A stretch of 64,000 nucleotides of DNA from Plazaster borealis. Taxonomy: Eukaryota; Echinodermata; Asteroidea; Forcipulatida; Labidiasteridae. The stretch is taken from NCBI GenBank assembly GCA_021014325.1, contig JAJGQC010000642.1, forward strand, positions 62,001 through 126,000, given 5' to 3'. Each line of letters opens with the position of its first letter. Position 1 is the first letter of the stretch. The notes under the pieces are model-generated. The model did not search any database. It was not told the origin of the DNA and saw only the letters and a program-made list of their open reading frames with translations. Of this stretch, positions 43,691 to 56,524 are shown one piece after another. Both the position numbers and the translations under genes were made by a program.

Positions 43691-44979
43691 GTTAAAAACA
43701 ATTGTGTGACTTAATTTTACAGTGATTATTTTTCTGAAGTAATTTGGAAACCAATGTGCAGTGCTTATCAGTGTAAGGGTGAGGCAAACAGTTAATTTCT
43801 GTTGTGTTTTGTATTGCAAAGTCATGAAAATTTACACATAGATTATTTTCTAAACTCAGATTGACTGTAGCGTTATCTTGGAAATGAAAGATGAGGAACT
43901 AGCCCAATTCGTGCCAAAGTATGGGGACCGCGTGTCAGTTGTGGCTTACTCCAAGCGTCAGAGTACATTGAGTGTCCAAGAAAGTGCTCATGGTAAAGAG
44001 TCAACAAGCATGTCTCTCATGGACAGACTTAAGGCCAAAATAGGCAGTGAGAAAGGATCAACAACCAAAGTGAACAACAAAAATGCCATAAAAGAGAGTA
44101 GAAAAGTCGAGCTCGGCTGGCTTGATTTTGACTTAACAAGTCACAGCTACAAGCAGGTTCGCATGCCCATGGGAGGGGGGACTGTTTCGGTAAATGTTGC
44201 AAGGAAACTTCAGTTAAAAGTCTAAGGGAGCAGGCCAAAACCCATTTCTTCCCAAACGGGAAGAACCGAAAGGAAAAATCAATGATTTTGAATTTGAGCA
44301 AGATATGCGTGACTACAATCAACACCCTGTCGACCCAATCAAAACTGTGGCACACCTGTATGAGGAAAGTAAAAGGGGATGTTGAGGTTGTATTTGTGCA
44401 GCAAACTAATTCTCCTACAGAATTCCAGTGACGAATTTCAAAAAGACCCAAAGAAGCAACAACTACAGCATAAGAAGAAGAAGAATAAGACTGTGAATAA
44501 GGTACAAATTTTCAAATCTTGTCGCAATATTTTTTAATAAAACTATTGAGAAACAGATCTTGTTCTTGAATGTTGACATTGATTTCAGTTCGGAAACAGC
44601 AGTTTACATAAAAGGTGCCAGTTTATGCAAACTTCTCAAGACCATGTTGTTTACCACTGTTTTTCATTGTTACACTTGACCACTATGTTCTTTAAAACAG
44701 ACTGTTTTAAAGATTTCATCATCAAGTGACGAAGACGACAAATGTCAACAAGACAAGAGGGGCTACCCTGATACAAAGCGGCTTAAACAAAACATGAAGA
44801 AGGACACATGTAGCTATGAATTGGAGGAGGAGGTACAACTTTTTAAACCTTATTTCTAATTATTTGCCTTCTTGACTATATTGATGTACAGGAATGATGT
44901 TATTCTGGAATGTCTTAAATTAGGCCTACAATTCTTCTAAAACACCAGTTGACAAAATCAGTGCAAGTTTGGCAGACTT

Positions 44980-45060
44980 CTCATGACCATGTCTACTTAC
45001 CTATACAAATGTTTAATACTTGCACATCTATTTACCTATACAAATGTTTAATACTTGCAA
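44980..45060. repeat. Short tandem duplication, about 35 bp
   Basis: CTTACCTATACAAATGTTTA / ATTTACCTATACAAATGTTTA with ATACTTGCA is present twice in the intron 44833-45276. Confidence 0.75.
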
Positions 45061-45471
45061 TTTTGTATCATCAATTTTTCCCCCTTTTTTCTCTTCTTTT
45101 TTGTTTTGATGTTGTTGTTTTCTGTGTTACAGAAACAAATTTTGTTGGTTGGGTTGTTTGTTTGGTTTTTTTTTAGTGGGGGTTAGAGGTACAACTTGTT
45201 TGCATACGATATACTTGCTTGCTTTGTTTGATTGTTTGTTTGTATAATATTATCTACCCCATCATTGCATTCTTAGGCAGTAAATTGCACCTCTGTGGCT
45301 GGACCTTCGCAAATTGAACAGTCCTCACATCAGACTCCAACAGAGCCCTTAGATCAGCCTGTGATGGAAACTGTAGACCTGACCGCCCCTTCCACTTCTT
45401 CATGCGGCTACTCTAAACTGAACTACATCTTGACAGATGATGGATCCTTGGTCCCTTGTCCATCAAATACG

Positions 45472-47587
45472 GTACCTTGTTTATTTACTTATTACTTACT
45501 TGAGTATGTGCTGTTCACCGACAAACACTGACAGGCCTGTATGCTTCATTTTTGAAAAAGCAAGGGCACCAAGGCATTTTCTCCTTGGTAAAAGGAACTC
45601 CTATGAGGAAAGTGTAAATTTATATTGGAACATTTCAAGAGCCCCATGGCAATGACCACAGGGCATGGAGTCAATTCTTCTGTTGCCTCCATGAAGTATC
45701 ATTCCTGCGCTGATTTCCTATGTGTAATCAAAAGTTGAAAAATTAACCTAATTTTTAACTGGAATTGTCAAGTAAAAACAGTATAATGGTTATGTTCAGT
45801 AGTCACCATGTTCATCAATCATTGAACAGCTGGTCTCACAGAAAATAAATATTGCACTCTATAGTCACAATAGAAAGGTGTGGCTTACATAATATTATGT
45901 TAAAATATGCACCAGCTCACTAAATGGTTGTTGCCATTGATAAAAAATTCTGCACAATATAGTGCATTGTTTCCCATTAAATTTAATGACCAGTGGGTTA
46001 CAGTTTTATTTAAATATAAGCATTTCAGAATGATTATGGTCAGTAATCACAAAAAATGTACATCAAGTGTTAAGGAACTTTGCTAGCCCTCTTGTCAATG
46101 TGGATAACTGGATTATACAGGAAGGATACAAACAAATACAAAGTACATTATTTTTGTTTGCTATAGATTTATTCCTCACTCACCACATAATAGTTCCATG
46201 CTTAGATCCAATATTGGGCAAAATCGGGACCTGCTGGATTAAAACGTGCACCGAATTTGGTACACTTCCTTTATAATCCCCATAGAACAATTCAAGAGGG
46301 TGCCTGGTTACCAATGTCAAACCAAAGTCCAAATTCTCGGAGTGTAATTTGCTGTTTAAATTAAGATCTTATTGCAAATCGTGTGTTAAGTGGTTACCAC
46401 CTTTGACCCAAAATGACATTTGTACATAATCATAAAGACAATTGCAAGTTAATTGACATTTTGGCATATCATATCCGACTGACCTATAACATGTAAAAGC
46501 TTGTTCTCTTGAAAAGCTGTTGACAAAAAAAACATTGAAGTCGAGGAATAAATCTGAGGATGGATGGGGGGGGGTGTTTTAATATGCGCATTTGGAAAGG
46601 TTGGGGGTGACCCATACAATCACCCCCTAGTACAGACTTTTTGCCAAGTGGTTTGAAAAAATCTGTACTAACAATTTTCAAAACTAAACAAGCATAGATG
46701 AGAGAGAATAAATGGACTAAACTTGTCTCAAATAAACACACAGGACCAGCGAACATATACCATCATTTTCAGAACATGCACTCACCTACCCCCCAATTTT
46801 GACCAGGATTTACACCACTGCATCAAAGAAAATTCTCTGCATCTAAAAAACGACCATTTACTTGATGAATACATAAACAAAAGTGTTCGGCATACTGTAA
46901 TAACTATTGGCATAGCTAAATCCAACATGCATTATGAGAAGGCATGCATTAATTTTCACAAAAGCGCAAGTGATCATCTGCATGCATTAAGCATGATTGT
47001 TGGCTCAGAATCAGTTTTGTTTTCTTTTTAGTAGTCGGGGTTGCTATATTTAAGTATTTATCTCACTGATGACTACAGCTATTCTATGATCCGAAAGGAC
47101 TAAAATGCCAAAGTTGAAAAATACTCTTTGTCTCCATAAAATCAAATAAAACAAAACAAAAACCTGGAGACCAATATCTACAGAAATAGTAGAAATACGC
47201 ATATGCTCCAGTTCAGAAAAACATTCAGTTATCTATTGGGGAAAGTGTTTAAGTTAATCATTTAGGTTTTAAAATCAAACTGGCATAATAAACTATTTGT
47301 AAAAACATGAGTTTTACTTACAACCATAGAATAAACCAACGAGTAAAACTTACTTATGAACCAAACTCCCTCTCCCACATACTTGAGAAAATAAATATGT
47401 AACTTTGAAAGTTAAACTTTCAATAAAGGAAACTTGAATAACCATAGCAGTCACTGCATGACAATACAAAAATGCAAAAACGGGTGGGGCTCAGGCATGA
47501 TTCCTTACAGTAACCCTACAGATGACAATTGTATGCAGCATGCAACAATGAAATAATGAACCTTTTTTGTATGTAACTTTCAATCAG
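45472..47587. other. Long HECT-gene intron; unassigned frame at 46723-47031
   Basis: Mostly AT-rich. A 102-codon frame at 46723-47031 ends in SESVLFSF and has mixed composition (HLPPNFDQDLHHCIKENSLH), but there is no family match I recognise and no certain splice link. It could be a missed exon or chance. A G homopolymer lies at 46567-46575. Confidence 0.3.
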
Positions 47588-49047
47588 GATGCCTTAATGA
47601 TGTCCAACAACCTATCTGGGCAACTGGATGATACTGTGCCAATGTTTGCCCAAGGGGACAGTATGATGGATGAGCTGAAAGTGATTCTGCAGTCTCTGAA
47701 CAGCACAATTGATATAACAAAGGTGTCTCGATTTAATATCAATCGTGACTGCATTTTGAGGAGCATTAAGAGGGTTTAAAGATCAACATACCACCCAAGC
47801 AATGACATGATGTGCCGTTTCACTGACGATTCTGGGATCCTTGAAGATGGGATTGACAGCGGAGGGCCAAGGAGAGAGTTTCTTCGCTTGCTAATGAAAC
47901 ATATCCAGACTAGCTGCCTATTTACTGGTCCACATGATTGCAGACTTCTAAACCTAGATAGCAGGGGTAAGACTATACAAAGTATATGCTTACAAGTCTT
48001 AGGCTGATGTTACTAAATACATATAATGCATATTTTGTACAGATGCATTCTAGGTCTCTGACTAAGGAAGTACAAAATGTTGATTTTTGCAAGATGATAA
48101 ATGTTTAATGAGGTTGTCGCATTAGGGAAAATATCAATGAATGATTTCTTTCAAAAGCATTACTTCCAATTTGCCCTTTTTCAGTTGTGCTTAAGTTTTC
48201 ATATCATGCATAATCATCATTGCCGGGGCACATGCACTGAATATTTCTTCTTTGGAAAAGTTTTAGTATATCTCACTCAACACAGTGCATACCAAGCCTC
48301 AACATGTCTTTAATAAAATAGCATAAGGGGGGAAAAAGAAAGTCACTGTAGACATTGAACAGCCACAATCCAATAATTACCCTTTTTATGTTTAAAAACA
48401 TGGTTTTGGCCACCATCAACAGGAACCTCGGTCTTCTTCATTCACATTTAAGACTAATTGAAACTGTAGACTTCTTCTTATTATTATTTTTATGTTTCCA
48501 CTCCCTGAAGCTCTAAGAGATGGGGAATACTTCATAGCTGGCCGTGCCATGGCAGTGTCGCTTGCTCATGGTGGGCCTGCACCAAACTTCTTATCACCAG
48601 TTTTGTACAGCCTCCTGGCAGAGTCACCGTTAGTCTACTGTGCCTCAACTGTCAATGACATCACTGACCAAGAACTGCGGCAGAAAGTTGAACAGGTACA
48701 CTTGAACAGACACTTCAACATCATTGTCTTATGGCTTTAATCTGATCCACAACAATTTCAGGTAATTGTAAGCCTGGGCAACTTATGAAATTTTCTACTC
48801 GACTAGTCGCGTCTCAAGATGCATTACGGCCCATACTTAATACTATGGTGATAAGGTATCAAACTGTGTTTGTACAGATTCAAGCTTGCACAAGCATTGA
48901 AGACCTGGAGAAGACTTTGGAGACACATGAACAACTGTTGGATCTAGCTGGGTGCCTCCGGCCAACAAATATGGAGAGTAAGGATACTCTGGTGGAGGAT
49001 CTTGTAAAGTGGTTGGTTGTGGGAAGAAACAACATGGCTTTACAAAG

Positions 49048-50651
49048 GTTTGTATACTGTAACACTCTTCTCATCAGTAATGTTAAAATCTATTTTGGGC
49101 AAAGACAAAAGAATGGAGCAGGATTGAGTATATTATTATTATATTAAACAACACACTCTCCACTGCAGGACTCAACCCAGTTTCTACCTCCACACACAAT
49201 GGTATCTACCCACTCATGCATGCCATTTCTGTATGCTAGGCACATGTACACACACACACACCCAAGCAAGCCCTTGTTTTAGCTTACCTAATTACTGTAT
49301 ACCCAACTACAGTGGCAATCTACCTACACACAGTATGGCTCTGGTGGTTGTGCTGAGAAATCCAAACTAAACAACTTCATAATTCTTAATCAAACTCTCA
49401 TACTTGTTTCTCACTTCTATGAAACTTTGTAAAACTTGCCATGGATTAGGAATATATTTAACTAATCAAAAACCAAATCATCTAAACTAAACATCAGAAT
49501 ATCCTTTCAGATATTATCAGTGTCAAAAGGAAATGAGTAGATCTTGTCATGTTCTAAGAATTTGAATAAGTAATAACTTCTAAGAATAAAGTACTCTTAC
49601 CAAATAGATCAATTCAAGTCATCAATACTTCAAGTAATATTCATAATTTGAACAATGGAAATACAGAACTTGTACCTTTAGTAAAAAGAAAGAAAGTTAG
49701 TACTATACCTATATTGGGCAAATACAAAAGAATGGAGCAGGATTGAGTCACTTCGCCAAAATAATGAAAGTGAATAGACACACACACACACGTCACACAC
49801 ATGTGGCCATGTCACTCTGGTGTCTTTGGCCAATACCATTTTATTACAGGGTGACACATTCTAAAAACTATATATTCTGGGAGGGGCTCTATTCTGGGAG
49901 GGGCTCTACAATGCAATTGTCAGAAAAGCTAGAGTTGGGTCCTAATGGGCTGTACTCAATTTTAAAATGTGATACTATTATTGAAATATGATTTACAGAA
50001 AAATTACTCTCTTAGTGAACAGGACATATGTTTTTCTGTTTCCGACTTATATTACATAAGAATTTAAAATTCAACTCGTGGTTGGATGATAAATGAATAC
50101 AAGTGCATCTTTCATATATCATGGTTCACCTAATGATGTCTTCAATTATAAACAAACTTGTATTGTCTGCATTCAGGTCATGCCATACAGCAATTTTGAA
50201 ACGATTATTGTAAACTCTGCCACAGAGATCATTTAGATTATGATGTTGTGAAGGTACTACTACTATTTATGCACCGTGATTAATATACCGTGACCTCAAT
50301 ACGTCAATAGGCCACTCCATGCACTCTCTCATGTAAACAATAATTATGTAAGATTCAGCTACATCTTGTCAGTAATAAAACATCACATTACACTCCAAGA
50401 ATATTTACAAGTGTACCAATATAGTATTATTACAGACATCACAACTAATATTCAGTAAACTAGACCCCTGTCGGACTATGACACTTACCCCGAAATACCA
50501 CTTTCCTTTTCAGAGCACTTCCAGTTTTGATTGAAAGTGCATGTCATGCGATTTCACCCACATAATAAAAAATGTTAAATAGTTTAAGGATGTATGTGCA
50601 CTGAAGAAAAATCTTCCTTTTACATGTATCTATTTTTGTTTCTATACACAG
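49048..50651. other. HECT-gene intron with simple repeats
   Basis: Contains CA tracts (49250-49262, 49777-49790) and a 20-bp tandem duplication of ATTCTGGGAGGGGCTCT (about 49869-49907). No other feature recognised. Confidence 0.5.
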
Positions 50652-51559
50652 CTTCAAGGATGGCATCCAACAGACATTTGGCATGTTGGAGGTCATCAAT
50701 ACCTACCCCCAGCTCTTTTCTTTTGCTTTCACTGAGGCTGGCAGACAGCAGTTAACAACATCAGCAATGGAGAACCTTTTTAAGGTGACTTTCAGCGCAG
50801 AGGGAACCAACAGGAAAAGAAAGGAGGGACAAGTACTTGCTCACTGGTTAGATTTTCTGCAAGATTTGGAAGGTGGGTTTTATTGAATGTCAATAAAAGG
50901 CTCAACATATTTACCAAGGACACTAAAGGGAAAGAAATAAAAACTAAAAAATAATAATAAAAAAAAAAAGACATATGGCACAAAGATTTTTTGCAAGACT
51001 TAATTTATCCAAAGTATTTTGAAATAACTTGTTGATCACTATTTTCCAGTATTTTCATACAGCACAGTTTGCTGGTAGTGGTCTGAAGAGTGCTTCATGC
51101 AAAAAGGATTGCACCACACCAGTAGGATACACATACAAGTGTATCATGAAAACAATGCCACCCATTCTGTAATACAGGCAGTGGTGTAAAAATGTGTAGA
51201 GAACTTGAGGGAGTGTTTCTGAAGTTTTGTTAAAGATTTCATAAATTCCGGTGTTTTTGTCAGACAAGTTATTCATTTTTCCTTGTTTTTACTGAATTGG
51301 TGAAATATTTGGCATTTCAACCTACCACTTGGCAGGGGGGGGGGGGGTTCCTATGGCCCCTTTCCAAAAAGTAAGGGTACATTTACCCCCATCCTCATCT
51401 CTGATTTACACTATGAGTACAGGTACCAGTGGTCTTGGTATTAGTGGTCTCGCTCTGCATTTTAATGTTTAAAAAGGTCAAAAGAAAATAAGCAGTCTAT
51501 CAGCGAAGACACTTGTTATTTCAATGACTTCATGTTTAACTGTATTATTTGATTGGTTG

Positions 51560-51658
51560 TTTTTCTAGACTGTTAAGCGCTGTGTAACCATCTTTTGATG
51601 AGTAAGAGCGCTCTATAAATGTATCTATTGTATTGTATTGTATTGTATTTTATTACAG
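51560..51658 (+). repeat. SINE-tail-like sequence with TATTG repeats
   Basis: GTTAAGCGCTGTGTAACCAT and AGAGCGCTCTATAAATGTAT followed by (TATTG)n resemble the 3' ends of invertebrate SINEs. It runs directly into the acceptor of the last HECT exon, so the pyrimidine-rich tail now serves as the 3' splice site. Confidence 0.5.
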
Positions 51659-52147
51659 ATGGAGATTGCCACATTGGAGAACACCATGTTACGCTCCTGA
51701 CCTACTCATCTTTGCCACAGGTGCATCACAAATCCCTTCACTTGGCTTTGATGAAGGCCCATCATTGGAGTTCATGCATGACCCACAAGAGGGAAATAAT
51801 GGCCATTTCATCTCCCCATACCCCATAGCAAGGACCTGCACGAACCTCATCAAGCTGCCAGTTATGCACAAGAAGTTTGAAGACTTCAGAAGGTACATGC
51901 TTGAGGGCATCGTCTGCGCCAAGGGGTTTGGACTGTATTAAGCAGATGTGGCTATCTTTATGTTGGACTGATCCATTAACTCCACACTTCGTTAAAGTTT
52001 TCATATATTTATAAAGTTTTTATATTGTTCTGAAATCTTTTACTTTTTAAAAAGTTTTCATATCTTTATCATTATTTGGTGCTAAAATTTATAATAAGTC
52101 TTGCTTGCCGAATCACATTGCCACCATATTCAAGATAATACCGACAA

Positions 52148-52394
52148 CCTAGTAACAACTCTGTGATACAGAGAATGTATGATGGGTGTCCACAACCTAA
52201 AGGTTCCAGTTATAAGTATGTGACCAAGATGTTAATTTGAGTCGGTTTAATTAGGTAAAGAACAGACACGGCTTTCTGTGATCTTTGATGTGTGGTAGAT
52301 TTATTCTGCAATTATGAAGATAAAGAAATATACAAAGTCATGTTGAAAAGGATGTCTTCAGGAATTTGAATATGCTCGACGGGTAAGCAAAGCC
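52148..52394. repeat. 245-bp direct repeat, copy 1
   Basis: CCTAGTAACAACTCTGTGAT to a GGGTAAGCAAAGCC end; a near-identical copy lies at 53108-53357. Located just 3' of the HECT gene. Confidence 0.9.
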
Positions 52395-53107
52395 TTAATG
52401 GGGCCCTTCTTTACCATAGTAGAGAGATCATGAATAGTTAGTATCATAACTTGTATCAGCAAAGTAGTATTCCCAGTGCAGGTATTAGACAACATATTGT
52501 TCTTATTTAGACTTCTTTGTTTTACAAAAGTGACACTTCAGATTTTCAGTAATTTATTTTTGATTGTCATTTGCAAAAGCCTTCTACATTATAATGCACA
52601 AAACAAAACAATAACTATGAGATATGCTTCATATTGTCTTGCCACAAATCTTGTCAGGTTAAAAAACATGGAAAATGGTGTAAAACAGAGTTTTTGATTG
52701 TGTATAAAGTATGAACGTGTCCATGTTTTAAAAAATCTCAACCTTGAATCAGAAGTTTGAGCCTGCATCAAAAATTGAACATCTTAAGGGGTAATATAAA
52801 ATGTTAACTCGACAACTAAAGACCACAAATGAAAACTATTCTTATTTACAATGCATTATTCCTCCAGAAAATCATATAAAGTAATAGTAATTTGAGTAAT
52901 AATAAGAAGAGTACTAATGAGAGTTGTGTCTGTCTGACAATGCTTTCAACTGTTTTAATTTCCAGTCACTGAATTTGCATGTATTAGGTTTGTCTGACTA
53001 CTATTATTTTATACTTTATGTGAAGAGTAAGAGTCCATGTGCATTCTGCAAGCACGATGACATTCAATTTATCCAAAACTTTACTAAAACAAAAAACCTA
53101 GTAAAAA
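52395..53107. other. Spacer between the 245-bp repeats
   Basis: About 710 bp of AT-rich sequence with no gene recognised. Together with one repeat copy it could be one unit of a larger duplication or a small element with direct ends. Confidence 0.35.
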
Positions 53108-53357
53108 CCTAGTAACAACTCTGTGATACTCACAGATAATGTATGATGGGTGTCCACAACCTAAAGGTTCCAGTTATAAGTATGTAAACAAGATGTTAAT
53201 TTGAGTCGGTTTAATTAGGTAAAGAACAGACACGGCTTTCTGTGATCTTTGATGTGTAGTAGATTTATTCTGCAATTATGAAGATAAAGAAATATACGAA
53301 GTCATGTTGAAAGGATACTTCAGGAATTCGAATGATGAGCGGCGGGTAAGCGAAGCC
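53108..53357. repeat. 245-bp direct repeat, copy 2
   Basis: Same start and end as copy 1 with a few indels (for example an inserted CTC in the GATACTCACAGATAATG region). Confidence 0.9.
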
Positions 53358-53447
53358 CGCCGCTTACTGTGTAAAATGTGGCAATATTTACATAATCCTG
53401 AATATTTTTAGTGACGCAGAAATAAATGAAAAATAAATGAAGTTTAA

Positions 53448-53896
53448 AGGGTTTGGGTACTTTTTGTAGCACAAAACACAATGTCCACAGATTTAAATTA
53501 AACTTACACGGTTTGAAGATAATGATGGTAGAAAGCTTCCCTTAAATTATTATTTGCCGAGGTGCTGTAGTTTTTGAGAAATGAGTAAAATAATGTCACC
53601 AAATAATTTTCGTCTCGGTGAGACGAAAATTATTTGAGCGTGTACACTCGTATTAACCAAGTATTTAATACCAGTACTTAATACCAGTACTGGTAAATAC
53701 GTTTGTACATGATAACATAATTTTCGTCTCACTGAGACGAAATTATTTTTTGACATTGTTTTACTCATTTCTTAAAAACTACAGCACCTCAGCAAGTAAT
53801 ATTTTAGGGGATGCTTTCTACCACCATTGTCTTTCAAGTTGAATGTTAATCTGTGGACATTGTGTTTTGTGTCCTACAAAAATTACCCAAACCCTT
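53448..53896. mobile_element. Palindromic TTAA MITE (family P, copy 3)
   Basis: 449 bp, AGGGTTTGGGTACTTTTTGT to ATTACCCAAACCCTT, with TTAA at 53444-53447 and 53897-53900. The centre has two TCGTCTC(G/A)(G/C)TGAGACGA hairpins. Nested in the 15.8-kb element, so it arrived later. Confidence 0.85.
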
Positions 53897-53900
53897 TTAA

Positions 53901-54644
53901 GGGGGGGGGGGTTAATTTATACCAGTCACAATTACACACTGTACACTATTTTTATCAAAAAGAAAGAACTATCAGTCAACACATTGTCGATCATCTGCAT
54001 GCTTGTACAGTGTATTTTGGCTTTGATATTGATGTTACAGCCAGCACGAGCATGCGCACATGCAGTACCAGTAACTGAGTTTTCTTCCCATATAGCCACA
54101 GGCTTGCCATAATCATGATGACACAGTCCCTTTAAGTGACACAAACAGTAGATAAGTCAATTGGGTAAATCACTCTCAAAAACAAAACCGAAACAGACCA
54201 CAAGAAAACAATCAAGAAGTATTCTTAAATATTTGTTTGTTGGGCAATAACTTGCAAAAGTTTGTTTAAGTGTTTATGTTATTAAAAGTGTGACACTTTG
54301 TTTTAAAGTATTAAACGTTATACACTTTAAAGTCTTTGTGGTCCTATAATTTATTTGTCGACAATAACAAAATTGTGTAAGCTCAAAAAAGGTAACTCTA
54401 CTGCCGTGCTGGTTATACTTCCTGCAAATCAAGTTGCGCAGAGTCCAATCAAAAGGGGTAAAACCAGCAACAATAACAACTTTTGAGAAAAACAACCTGT
54501 TTTAATAATTAATGAGTGTATAACCAATCAAACGGTTTTCCAGGAGATCAGTTGTGACAGCGTATAGTGCAGTGTCAACATTTGTAAAGCAGACAAAACC
54601 ATAGAAGTTATGTACATTCCTTTACTCGGTTCTGATTATAGCAA
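53901..54644. other. Between MITE and transposase 3' end
   Basis: No gene recognised; a G homopolymer follows the MITE immediately. The frames on both strands around 53830-54140 look like chance. Confidence 0.4.
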
Positions 54645-56060
54645 CTAAAATAATCCAGAAATAGACCTTCTGAGTTCCCTGTATAAATTTACCGCCGAAT
54701 CAGAATCTTCTGGGAACTCGAGTCCATTCTCTTTCATGACAGCACAGCACAGTTCATGCACATCTTCATCACAGGGGATCGCCTTCCTGAATCTACATTC
54801 TTCCCTGGCAATTTCAACTCTCTCTGGAAAAACATTGCAAAGTGAATCTGTGGTAGCATACAGTCCTGGCACGAAATACATTATGTTAGGGCGTCCGGAG
54901 GGTACACGAGCATTCCTTGAGGGTCGAATCAGGTGTCGGTTCCAAGTGTTGACAACATCATCAATGTCATTCTGTTGAAAATGAATATGAAAAAAAGAAG
55001 GGAAGACTTGATAAGGTACTGTTATGCTTTTACACTAAAAGTCATGTAGGCTAATCGGTGTGGACAGTCTCCCACTCACTGTTATCCAGAGTGTGCAATA
55101 AAAATCATCATACCCATCTTCAGGAAATTGCAAACACTCATTAAAATCTGAACTTAATAGGTTTATTAAGGAGTTTTTAGAAAGGTCCCAAAGCGTTAAT
55201 TCAAAACATGAATGCCTGCCTACCTGAATAATACTCATAAAACAAAACTGAATTAAGTTGACATCCAAAAAGCCGCCGTTGAAATGACCTTCGTTGAGCA
55301 TATTTAGAAAGAGACTGATCCAATAGTCTGTGCATTCTCTTCTCAAAAATGACCACATGTATTCAATCCTCTGATTGGCGGTACTGGGCCCTGCCATATA
55401 GCTACTGTCAACATCTTCACCAAGGTCATCTATATGTAGAAATCTTTGGATATCTCTCACATGCCCGTTCTCTGTGCCATGGTCACCACGAACAAACTTT
55501 GGGCACCCACCAATCGATTGTACAGCTTCCATGTAGTATCCAGCAATCACCCGTGGATCAGAAGCGGTGAGGTATGCATTCATCCAAATGATCCTTCTAG
55601 AAAAGCCGTCAACACATCCATTTATGCAAATGCCATACCTTCTCAGCTTGTCATAACTGTCAATGTGCCAGATAAAGTTTGGACCTTTGGCATAGTAAGA
55701 ACGACGTAACAACCTCCGCTTCCTCCTTTGGAGATTTCCCTCAGGATCTAGAATGCTAAGAATCAGTCTCACATCTTCTTTCCTGCACTTCAGATTATGT
55801 CCACGGCATTTCTCTGACATCCATCTATATCCATGTAATTTTCCAGAACTTCTTATCTGTTTGTGAATGAATTCAACTATGTCTGCAATACTGCTGTAAT
55901 TTTTCCTTCTGACTAGACCAGCTTCCTTTAAAATCCTTTTCAAGTGGCGTAAAGTTACAATAACACCATGATCTACTGCCAATATTCGGACAATATCTTT
56001 ATACAGCATTCCCATGTTGAAGTACACCTTGATGATCTCATTTCTGTCTTCAGCATCCAT
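54645..56060 (-). CDS. Integrase-type (rve) DDE transposase of the 15.8-kb element
   Basis: Two exons, 56060-55224 and 54971-54645; intron donor GTAGGC, acceptor TTTCAACAG. The ATG at 56060 directly follows a strong acceptor (TTTTTGTCTCTACAG), so a 5' untranslated exon is likely. N-terminal helices with an HTH-like segment (MLYKDIVRIL, VTLRHLKRILKEAGL) precede the catalytic domain: PNFIWHIDSYDKL (first Asp), GCVDGFSRRIIWMN, FVRGDHGTENG (second Asp), and TANQRIEYMWSFLRRE (Glu). The second exon gives VNTWNRHLIRPSRNARVPSG and a short tail. This is the retroviral-integrase-like core found in many uncharacterised animal proteins. No internal stop, so plausibly functional. It should act on the 1-kb TIRs. 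Confidence 0.82.
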
Positions 56061-56524
56061 CTGTAGAGACAAAAACCAGTACAGAGAGAGAGAGAGAGGG
56101 GGTAAAATTACTACAAAGTGTAGCAGTGGCACAACCCCCTTGTTTTGTTTGGTTTAATTTTTTCCTTTTTGCATTGCAAGAAGAAACCAAATGTTTTTGT
56201 TAAGGCAGCAAAAAAGAGAAAATCATTAAAAGCCAAAGTGTATTGTCAGTGAAGCAGTACAAAAACATTCTGAATCGCATCAATTTCATTCAACACAATT
56301 GCAACTAAACCAATTATTCTCACAGAAAACGAACAATTGAATATTGTTTTGATATTTGGCACAGTTTAACCACTGCATAAGGACATTCAAAGTATCTGGG
56401 TGCCTTACCCAAAATTATTAAGGACTAAAAATTCCTTGGGACTGCCACCCCCAAAACTAGGCATGATCTTTTTCTCATTATAATATTAATAATAGTACAC
56501 TATGCACAACACGTGTGTGTGCTT
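56061..56524. other. Upstream region of the transposase
   Basis: Contains the CT-rich acceptor tract at 56062-56100 and probably the 5' exon/promoter nearer the TIR. Nothing more specific seen. Confidence 0.35.

Larger units (their letters stand above)
43187..51941 (+). pseudogene. SAM-HECT E3 ubiquitin ligase (G2E3-like), decayed passenger gene
   Basis: Exons seen: 43187-43269 and 43860-~44425 (SAM-like IPEENINKMEEEK, then MKDEELAQFVPKYGDRVSVV; LGWLDFDLTSHSYKQVRMPM); 44701-44832; 45277-45471; 47588-47966 (FTDDSGILEDGIDSGGPRRE); 48511-48695; 48878-49047; 50652-50872 (LEVINTYPQLFSFAFTEAGR); 51659-51941 (IFATGASQIPSLGFDEGPSL, ARTCTNLIKLPVMHKKFEDF with the catalytic Cys, then CAKGFGLY). HECT ligases form a Cys-ubiquitin thioester and pass ubiquitin to substrates; this family is multicopy in fish and invertebrates. 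Damage: frame changes near 44220 and 44280, an in-frame TAA at 47777-47779, and a frame change near 51695. Splice sites and HECT motifs are otherwise well kept, so decay is recent or partly assembly error. Confidence 0.75.
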
